A stretch of DNA of 7,345 nt from Victivallales bacterium (lineage in GTDB: Bacteria; Verrucomicrobiota; Lentisphaeria; Oligosphaerales; Oligosphaeraceae): NCBI GenBank assembly GCA_017615955.1, contig JAFZZD010000754.1:1-7345 (forward strand), written 5' to 3'. Below the pieces are notes generated by a model. That model did no database searches. It was not told the origin of the DNA and worked only from the letters and a program-made list of their open reading frames with translations. A program made the position numbers and the translations under genes. Below, in pieces: positions 1 through 5,051 of this stretch. Every line of letters starts with the position of its first letter. Position 1 is the first letter of the stretch.

Positions 1-1
1 C

Positions 2-2542
2 AGCGGGGACAATTATTTCCATTTCAGTGCCGGCATAGGTGGCTTGACCTATTTTGCCAGGCGTGAGCAAAATGGCTATGTGGCCTCCATTGTGAAAAAC
101 TGCCAGTGGAAGAGCGCAGTATTCACTGGCAAGGACTTCTGGAGCATCGAGATTGAAATACCGTATTATTCACTGGAACTTGATGCAAGCGCACTTGCCA
201 CTGGAAAAAACTGGTTGCTGAACGCGGTTCACAACCATTTTGAAGTGGCAAGCAAGAGGCTTCTAATCTCCACTGCCACAGGCTTTGTGCACAGTCCAGG
301 CAACTTTCTGCAGTTCGAAAGGCCACAGTGCGACTTGAGCTTCTACTGCTGCAAGCTGGTGCGCGGCGATGTGAAAAGCGGGATGAAGTCAGGCAAGGCA
401 GTGCACGAGATGTCCTTCAAGGTGGTGAATGGCACTGGCAAGGATGTCTCCCCCAAACTGGAGATATTTTTCAATCGGGACCACACGGCAAATGCCCTTG
501 CCAGCGGCTATGTGAAAAACATAGCCGCCTCTGCAAGCGGGGAGAAAGCCATCAACATCATCTTTGACGAGGCTGGCAGCTACAAGGGCGTCGCCACATT
601 GCGTGACCGCGCGTCAAACGCCATCATTTGCAGGGAGTTCTTCGACTACGACGTAAACTTCGCGCCTCTGAAGCTGACCTTGATTGACCCGCATTACCGC
701 AACGCCATATTTGAAAGCCAAAAACTGGACAAGGTCAGATACACCATAGAACTGCTGGCAAAACCTGTTCCTGATGGTGCCCAGATTGCTACTGGCATCA
801 AACACGAGAATCAAGGGCTAGGACAAAGCTATCCTGCCGCATCCAAAATCGACGTTGAATTCCCCGTGTCACAATTGCCGTATGGCAGAATGGAAATATA
901 TGCGGTTTTGAATGACAAGGCAGGAAAGCCCATGGGCGAAATCCGCGTTCCCTTGCGCAAGCTACCATTCAAGACAGGCGAGGTATGGCGTGGAAAGGAC
1001 GGGTTCTGGCGCAGCGAGGGCAAGAAATTCTTCATCCTTTCATCCTGGGGCGTCGCAGACACCAGCTTCCTCCCCGAATACAGCGTGGTGTTGCCAGTGG
1101 ACAAGGAACTGAACAGAGGGCACAGGTTCTTCAGCAGATCCACAATGTTCGGAATAAGCAAACTGCGGGCAGCTCTGAAAAAGGAAGGCGCTTCAAATGA
1201 GGTGCTGAAGGGCTACAGGGAACAGGTCCGCAAGGCGATGGACAATCCTGACTTGTTCGCATACTATCTTTGCGACGAGCCAGACTGCTTCGGCTACACG
1301 GCGGCCATGCTGGAGCCAGTGGCGGATGCGGTGGCAGACGAGGATCCATACCACCCTGTCCTCATTTCCACTGGTTCCGCAGGCGTGGTCTCCTATCTGA
1401 AGTGCGGCGAACTAAACGGCTTCCACTGCTATCCATTCCCCAAACAGGGCACGTCAATGAACCAGTTCAACAAGATCGTGGCATTGATGGACAGGGCAAT
1501 GGCAGTCAAGAGCCAGCATACAGGTCCAGAACAGGACATCATCTACCTGCACCAGGGCTTCAACTACGGCGATGTGGGCACCAGCCCCATGAACCGCGTT
1601 CCCACATACGAGGAATACCGCAACCAGAACTTCATGTCATTCGTACTTGGAGCAAAGGGCCTGCTGCACTACAACCGCACAGAGGAAAACTATCCCGAAC
1701 TATACTATGGCCTGCCTGAATTGCTGAAGGAGGAGAAACTGGTTGGCGAGCGGGCTGTGGTTCAGAACAAGGCAAAGGAACACCTGAAGGTCGACAAGGC
1801 CGGAATACGCTCCTTGGTCACCCAGGGGGACAATGGCGAATACTGGCTGATAGTCTGCAATGTCTCCAATGATCCGTGCAGTGCAAGCCTGACATTCGCG
1901 CCTTTCGGCACCGAGGAATTCACAGTACTGAGCGAGGAGCGCAAACTGGCGAAGGCAGGTACCATAGTTGAAAACTTCACGCCCTACCAGGTGCACATTT
2001 ACACCAACGCCAAGTCGCTCCCCAAACTAAAGAGCCTGGCGGAAATCACTGGCACAATCGAGGCGATGTATGCAAAGCTTCAAAAGCCTGGCAACCTTGC
2101 GTGGCAGCGCTATGAGGAGCAGAAGCTGCGCGTGACTGCATCAAGCAACTTCATGGGACTGAAACGGGACACGCAGGCATTGTGGCACATTACGGACGGC
2201 ATTACATCAGGCAAACCTGGCACCAGGCCACATGGCGGCGACATTCTTACGTTCAAGGACAAGACTCCTAACCAATGCCCTGACCACGTGCAGCTTGAGT
2301 TCAAGAAGCCCATCACTGCGGGCAAGGTGGTTCTGTATCCCGTCAATAATTCCCTGAAGGACTATGAAATCCAGGTGAAAAAGGACGGCGCATTTGTAAC
2401 AGTCGCGGCAGTGAAGGATGCCAAGGGCAAATGCCAGACGGTGTCCTTCGAGCCAGTGAAGACGGATTGCGTCCGCCTCTTGGTAACAGCCAACAATGGT
2501 CCCGATACATGGCTTTATGAAATGGAAGTATATGAGAAGTGA
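2..2542 (+). CDS. CBM9-like / glycoside-hydrolase-like barrel / F5/8 C multidomain protein (5' partial)
   Basis: The frame is open from the first complete codon at base 2, so the true start and any signal peptide lie upstream; 846 residues are visible. TTG at 44 is inside a conserved domain and is not a credible start. Residues 1-115 resemble the second half of a CBM9/DOMON-like sandwich (YFHF, then W-x-SAV, FWSIEIEIPYYSL). Two beta-rich stretches follow (about 120-325). From about 326 a TIM-barrel-like domain begins (GEVWRGKDGFW..GKKFF), with FAYYLCDEP placing D425-E426 where clan GH-A-like enzymes carry the acid/base. Later come HQGFNYGD (D524), RVPTYEEYR (E538) and GLLHYNRTEEN. A small sandwich (YWLIVCNVSN) precedes a C-terminal F5/8 C (CBM32-like) domain at about 699-846 (TASSNF, ITDGI, VQLEFKKP, VRLLVT). 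It is a paralogue of the gene at 5048. It is probably an exported glycan hydrolase; its exact GH family and substrate are unknown. It is tightly coupled to the lectin gene 9 bp downstream. Confidence 0.88.
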   Translation, partial: SGDNYFHFSAGIGGLTYFARREQNGYVASIVKNCQWKSAVFTGKDFWSIEIEIPYYSLELDASALATGKNWLLNAVHNHFEVASKRLLISTATGFVHSPGNFLQFERPQCDLSFYCCKLVRGDVKSGMKSGKAVHEMSFKVVNGTGKDVSPKLEIFFNRDHTANALASGYVKNIAASASGEKAINIIFDEAGSYKGVATLRDRASNAIICREFFDYDVNFAPLKLTLIDPHYRNAIFESQKLDKVRYTIELLAKPVPDGAQIATGIKHENQGLGQSYPAASKIDVEFPVSQLPYGRMEIYAVLNDKAGKPMGEIRVPLRKLPFKTGEVWRGKDGFWRSEGKKFFILSSWGVADTSFLPEYSVVLPVDKELNRGHRFFSRSTMFGISKLRAALKKEGASNEVLKGYREQVRKAMDNPDLFAYYLCDEPDCFGYTAAMLEPVADAVADEDPYHPVLISTGSAGVVSYLKCGELNGFHCYPFPKQGTSMNQFNKIVALMDRAMAVKSQHTGPEQDIIYLHQGFNYGDVGTSPMNRVPTYEEYRNQNFMSFVLGAKGLLHYNRTEENYPELYYGLPELLKEEKLVGERAVVQNKAKEHLKVDKAGIRSLVTQGDNGEYWLIVCNVSNDPCSASLTFAPFGTEEFTVLSEERKLAKAGTIVENFTPYQVHIYTNAKSLPKLKSLAEITGTIEAMYAKLQKPGNLAWQRYEEQKLRVTASSNFMGLKRDTQALWHITDGITSGKPGTRPHGGDILTFKDKTPNQCPDHVQLEFKKPITAGKVVLYPVNNSLKDYEIQVKKDGAFVTVAAVKDAKGKCQTVSFEPVKTDCVRLLVTANNGPDTWLYEMEVYEK

Positions 2543-2547
2543 GGTGA
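2541..2547 (+). promoter_or_regulatory. Ribosome binding site of the first LamG gene, overlapping the upstream stop
   Basis: GAGGTGA begins inside the TGA stop (2540-2542) of the upstream hydrolase-like gene and ends 4 bases before ATG 2552; the GAGG core is 7 bases away. This supports the ATG at 2552 over the later in-frame TTG codons (2660, 2675), and suggests termination-reinitiation coupling between the two genes. Confidence 0.7.
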
Positions 2548-2551
2548 AAAG

Positions 2552-3361
2552 ATGAATAAGTTTTTTGTTTTTAGGCAATTTCAAAACTTCCGCGCCACGC
2601 CGCATACTATCGGAGACGCTGGCTTCAGCCAGCGGGAAAGACAGGCTTTGCCAGGAGTTTTGCAATTAACTCTATTGCTTGCATTTATTGGCTGCATTCT
2701 GTTTGCGCAGGAGCCAGTGCCCTTCGGCAGCTGGAAGATTGACGAGGGAGAAGGCATTGCGATACGCAATGCACAGGGCACTGGTGACGGAAAGCTGCTG
2801 GGAGAAGCCTTCGAATGGATTGAAAATGGTCCTGGCAAGGCACTGCTTTTCAAGAACCCAGCCAAGACCGAGAAGGCCTCCTATATCCAGCTGCCCGCAG
2901 ACAACTTCGATGTAACCAAGGGCTTCACCATACTTGTCACCATTAAGACGCCAGACAAGGTACCTGTGAAAAGCCGCCAGCATGAAATCGTGAACTTCAC
3001 CAGCTCATTTGGCAAGCCCCTGGGCTTCAGACTACTGATGGCGTGGAATGCAATCTGGCTCCATCTCGGCGAGGGCACGAAAATTTTCCGTCTGGACATG
3101 CCGAACACAAAAACGCAACTAAAGACTGGCACATGGTACAAGATCGCAGCCGTGTTTGACGGTGCCAAAGGCGCAATCTATCTGGACGGCGTGAAGGTCA
3201 TCGAAAAGGACGGCATTGTCATTGGCAAACCCAAACTGCGCACTTTCAAGGTCGGTGCAGGCGGCCCGAAATACTACGGCTTCGAGGGCATCATCTCCAA
3301 CCTGGTGATATACAACTGCCCTGTTCCTGAAAAAACAATCCTGGACTACTGCCAGCAATAG
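2552..3361 (+). CDS. Secreted LamG / concanavalin-A-like lectin domain protein
   Basis: 269 residues. The start is set by the GAGG ribosome binding site just upstream. The N-terminus is unusual: about 36 mostly polar residues with several arginines come before the hydrophobic signal core (LQLTLLLAFIGCILFAQ, residues 37-53), with likely signal peptidase I cleavage near LFA-QE. C48 is a poor lipobox because hydrophobic residues continue after it. Residues 54-269 form one LamG/ConA-like jelly-roll: GSWKIDEGEG at the start, GFTILVTIKTP, WYKIAAVFDG followed by AIYLDGVKV, and the closing FEGIISNLVIYNCPV. No catalytic residues are recognisable, so a glycan-binding role beside the hydrolase-like neighbours is the simplest reading (inference). 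It is homologous in architecture to the gene at 4377. The first 100 or so bases of the gene hold a palindrome and look unlike the rest. Function beyond the fold class is not known. Confidence 0.87.
   Translation: MNKFFVFRQFQNFRATPHTIGDAGFSQRERQALPGVLQLTLLLAFIGCILFAQEPVPFGSWKIDEGEGIAIRNAQGTGDGKLLGEAFEWIENGPGKALLFKNPAKTEKASYIQLPADNFDVTKGFTILVTIKTPDKVPVKSRQHEIVNFTSSFGKPLGFRLLMAWNAIWLHLGEGTKIFRLDMPNTKTQLKTGTWYKIAAVFDGAKGAIYLDGVKVIEKDGIVIGKPKLRTFKVGAGGPKYYGFEGIISNLVIYNCPVPEKTILDYCQQ
2617..2634. repeat. Perfect 7-bp palindrome inside the 5' end of the lectin gene
   Basis: CGCTGGC (2617-2623) and GCCAGCG (2628-2634) are perfect inverse complements around a TTCA loop. It lies within the odd N-terminal extension of the lectin gene, between ATG 2552 and the hydrophobic signal core at 2660. 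It resembles a REP-like palindromic unit, as do the hairpins at 4280 and 4316, but no shared consensus beyond GC-rich stem and short loop is visible. Confidence 0.6.
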
Positions 3362-3368
3362 TTTACAG

Positions 3369-3444
3369 AGTGGACAGTGGACAGTGGACAGTTGTTTGTA
3401 GTTTGTCTGTAGCAAAAAGCGCACAGAACAGTCCACAGTCCACT
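3369..3444. repeat. Heptamer-repeat stem-loop upstream of the pseudopilin gene
   Basis: AGTGGAC is repeated in tandem three times exactly (3369-3375, 3376-3382, 3383-3389), followed by a partial copy (AGT). About 35 bases later CAGTCCA-type heptamers run in the opposite sense (3427-3444). Bases 3376-3393 can pair with 3427-3444 at 16 of 18 positions, the two exceptions being A-A. The loop is 33 bases. No T-run follows, so it is not a classical terminator. Together with the ribosome binding site it fills the 111-bp gap between the first lectin gene and the pseudopilin gene; I see no convincing promoter there. Confidence 0.75.
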
Positions 3445-3458
3445 AGCAATCTACAAAC
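3394..3458 (+). other. Possible pseudoknot pairing between loop and pre-RBS segment
   Basis: GTTTGTAG (3394-3401) lies in the loop of the heptamer stem, and its exact complement CTACAAAC (3451-3458) lies downstream of that stem, ending 4 bases before the GGAGG at 3463-3467. The order arm A, B, A', B' is H-type pseudoknot topology. An imperfect second copy of B (3401-3412) overlaps the first. It is structural inference from complementarity only. Confidence 0.35.
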
Positions 3459-3462
3459 ATAC

Positions 3463-3475
3463 GGAGGTCATTATG
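3463..3475 (+). promoter_or_regulatory. Ribosome binding site and leader of the pseudopilin gene
   Basis: GGAGG at 3463-3467 sits 5 bases before ATG 3473. The 11 bases GGAGGTCATTA are identical to those in front of the hydrolase-like gene at 5048 (5036-5046). Confidence 0.75.
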
Positions 3476-4240
3476 AAAAGACGGTTTACGCTGATTGAAC
3501 TGCTTGTTGTAATCGCAATCATCGCCATACTTGCCGCAATGCTGCTGCCGGCATTGAGCAAGGCAAGGGAAAAGGCACGCTGCACAGGCTGCCTGAACAA
3601 CGAGAAGCAGATTGGGCTTGCAATAACCTTGTACGCCGATGACTGGGACGACTATGTGGTGCCGCAAAGGGTGCCCGCAAAGTGGACAATAACATCCATG
3701 TGGATGTCCAGGCTCTGCGGCATCGATGCTCCAACAGGCAATTTGCCTCCAGGACCGCCATACGGCATTACACGCCCAGCTGACAATGGAGACAGGAACT
3801 GCGTGTGGTGGTGCCCGTCGGAAGGCATGGGCTTTGGCACGTTCACCTACTACCACTATGCCTGTAACCCCAATGTCATAAGGGGATGCCAGAATGACAA
3901 ACTTCCAAAGAACAATGGCATAAAGATGGTGCAGATAAACTCGCCTGGCGAGACCAAGACCGTGATGGATTCCGCCAGAAGCAGTGACTGCCAGGCCAAC
4001 TGGGGCCAGATGATAAGCTACAGGCATGGTTCAGGCGACGCCCGCGGCCAAGGCAATGTGGCAAACCAGGAAGACGTTGCCACCATTTTCCCTGGCACAT
4101 CGGCCCGTTGCAACATCCTGTTCATTGACGGTCATGCGGCATCCCTCACCACTGGTGAAATATGCAGCCCATACGCCTGGACCAGAAAGGAGCAGTTCAT
4201 TATCATGGGCGGCCAGGATTTCAGCAAGATTCTTGATTGA
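3473..4240 (+). CDS. Type II secretion / type IV pilin-like pseudopilin (prepilin-type N-terminus, DG-H C-terminal motif)
   Basis: 255 residues. The N-terminus MKRR-FTLIE, followed by an unbroken hydrophobic helix to about residue 27, is a class III (prepilin-type) signal with the conserved +5 glutamate at E9. The residue before the cleavage point is R4 instead of the usual glycine. After the helix comes [10 protein letters not shown] (C37, C40), [22 protein letters not shown], a WWCPSE segment, and near the C-terminus NILFIDGHA (D219-G220-H221), the signature of the prepilin-type processing-associated H-X9-DG family common in Planctomycetes, Verrucomicrobia and Lentisphaerota. The preceding histidine (H185 in YRHG) is 33 residues from the DG, not 9, so that spacing is altered. 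It probably assembles at or through the inner membrane with a general secretion-type apparatus; its link to glycan breakdown is inferred from its neighbours. It is bracketed by two heptamer stem-loops and so is less tightly coupled than its neighbours. Confidence 0.93.
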   Translation: MKRRFTLIELLVVIAIIAILAAMLLPALSKAREKARCTGCLNNEKQIGLAITLYADDWDDYVVPQRVPAKWTITSMWMSRLCGIDAPTGNLPPGPPYGITRPADNGDRNCVWWCPSEGMGFGTFTYYHYACNPNVIRGCQNDKLPKNNGIKMVQINSPGETKTVMDSARSSDCQANWGQMISYRHGSGDARGQGNVANQEDVATIFPGTSARCNILFIDGHAASLTTGEICSPYAWTRKEQFIIMGGQDFSKILD

Positions 4241-4279
4241 ATAGTGGACAGTGGGCTGTGGGCTGTGGACTGTCGGGTG

Positions 4280-4298
4280 CGCGGGGCGAAACCCCGCG
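4280..4298. repeat. GC-rich 7-bp hairpin with CGAAA loop
   Basis: CGCGGGG (4280-4286) is the exact complement of CCCCGCG (4292-4298) around CGAAA. It is nested inside the long heptamer inverted repeat. Confidence 0.65.
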
Positions 4299-4315
4299 TC
4301 TCAGGCATGGTTCTA

Positions 4316-4335
4316 TCTGCGGCTTTCGCCGCAGA
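4316..4335. repeat. 8-bp hairpin with TTTC loop
   Basis: TCTGCGGC (4316-4323) and GCCGCAGA (4328-4335) are perfect inverse complements around TTTC. The last two bases overlap the right arm of the enclosing heptamer repeat, so the two cannot both form fully at the junction. Confidence 0.65.
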
Positions 4336-4376
4336 CAGTCCACAGTCCACAGTCCACATTTTAGGAGAACAACATA

Positions 4377-5051
4377 ATGAAGACTGTATTGTTTGCATTG
4401 GCATTGATTTGGGGCTTTGGGCTGTTTGCCGTGGAGCCGATACACAAGTGGGATTTCAACAGCGATGACACTGGGCTGAAGCTACTGAGGGCGGAGACTG
4501 GCCTCAAAATGGTGGAAGGCCTCACAGGCAAGGCGCTGTACATTGGCGGCGGCTACAAGAACAATAAGGCGGGCGGCGCAAGCACCACTATTGACCCGGC
4601 AACCTTCACCAAGCCGTTCACCATCGACTTGTGGCTGAAGCTGGATGACAAAATAGACTACAAGTTGTTTAGGGACATTGTGGGCAACGGCGCCGACAAG
4701 GGGCCTGGCTTCAGGCTTACATACTATTACAATCAATTGCGAGTGATCACTGGTGACGGCACCACCCACCAGGCCGCAGTAGTCGGCACGAAGATTATCA
4801 TCCCCAAGGATGAATGGTTCTTCATTTCAATGACATACAGCGGAAGCGAACTTGCGATTTACATCAATGGCAAGGAGGCCATGAAAAAGGCAATCACCCT
4901 AACCGCCGGGAAAAAGATGTTCTCCTTTGGCTCCTACAAAGGCGGCATGGCATATCCGCTTAAGGGTGCCCTGGACAATGTGCGCATATACGACAAGGCA
5001 CTTGACCAGGCTGAAATCGTGGCCATATACGAAAAGGAGGTCATTAGATGA
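4377..5051 (+). CDS. Secreted LamG / concanavalin-A-like lectin domain protein (second copy type)
   Basis: 224 residues. ATG 4377 is preceded by AGGAG at 4363-4367 (9-base spacer). A classical signal peptide, MKTVLFALALIWGFGLFA, ends at A18 with mature VEPIHKWDFN. The rest is a single LamG-type jelly-roll: HKWDFNSDD at the start, GKALYIGGG, FTKPFTIDLWLKLDD, the core WFFISMTYSGSELAIYINGKEA, FSFGSYKGG, and the family ending LKGALDNVRIYDKALDQAEI. No catalytic site is visible. By fold and size it is a partner of the lectin gene at 2552, but without that gene's N-terminal extension. It probably binds glycan outside the cytoplasm (inference). Its last codons contain the ribosome binding site of the next gene and its stop overlaps that gene's start (ATGA), so the two are almost certainly co-translated. 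Confidence 0.9.
   Translation: MKTVLFALALIWGFGLFAVEPIHKWDFNSDDTGLKLLRAETGLKMVEGLTGKALYIGGGYKNNKAGGASTTIDPATFTKPFTIDLWLKLDDKIDYKLFRDIVGNGADKGPGFRLTYYYNQLRVITGDGTTHQAAVVGTKIIIPKDEWFFISMTYSGSELAIYINGKEAMKKAITLTAGKKMFSFGSYKGGMAYPLKGALDNVRIYDKALDQAEIVAIYEKEVIR
5034..5040 (+). promoter_or_regulatory. Ribosome binding site fixing the start of the second hydrolase-like gene
   Basis: AAGGAGG lies 7 bases before ATG 5048, within the last codons of the lectin gene. An in-frame TAG directly precedes the ATG (5045-5047), so no earlier start is possible. Confidence 0.85.

Larger units (their letters stand above)
4243..4357. repeat. Long heptamer inverted repeat enclosing two hairpins, downstream of the pseudopilin gene
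   Basis: The left arm holds successive 7-mers AGTGGAC, AGTGGGC, TGTGGGC, TGTGGAC and a partial TGTC (4243-4274). The right arm is three CAGTCCA-type units (4334-4357). Bases 4251-4274 pair with 4334-4357 over all 24 positions if transcribed as + strand RNA; two of these are G-U. The 59 enclosed bases carry two more stems (4280-4298 and 4316-4335), giving a three-way-junction shape. No T-run follows. The AGGAG of the next gene begins 5 bases after the arm. The element makes up most of the 136-bp gap; no promoter is evident. Confidence 0.8.

Noticed and set aside
44..46. TTG start for the first gene
   Set aside because: The frame is open upstream to the window edge and the TTG falls within a conserved CBM9-like segment, so the gene simply begins before the window.
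2672..2710. Lipoprotein signal at C48 of the first lectin
   Set aside because: FIGC is a weak lipobox and is followed by further hydrophobic residues (ILFA), so signal peptidase I cleavage is more likely.
3369..3444. CRISPR-like or VNTR array
   Set aside because: Units are only 7 bases and directly abutting, with no spacers and no cas gene nearby.
3362..3472. Promoter in the gap before the pseudopilin
   Set aside because: No pair of -35/-10-like boxes at usable spacing stood out from the repeat sequence.
3443..4027. 194-residue minus-strand frame
   Set aside because: It is antisense to the pseudopilin, which has an unambiguous N-terminal motif and ribosome binding site on the + strand.
4243..4376. 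Rho-independent terminator
   Set aside because: The stems are long, but no T-run follows any of them; the next gene's ribosome binding site begins within a few bases.
4244..4468. 72-74-residue frames across the heptamer gap, both strands
   Set aside because: The 7-base repeat has no stop in any frame, so frames run through it automatically; the translations (for example WAVDC, STVHI) only reflect the repeat.
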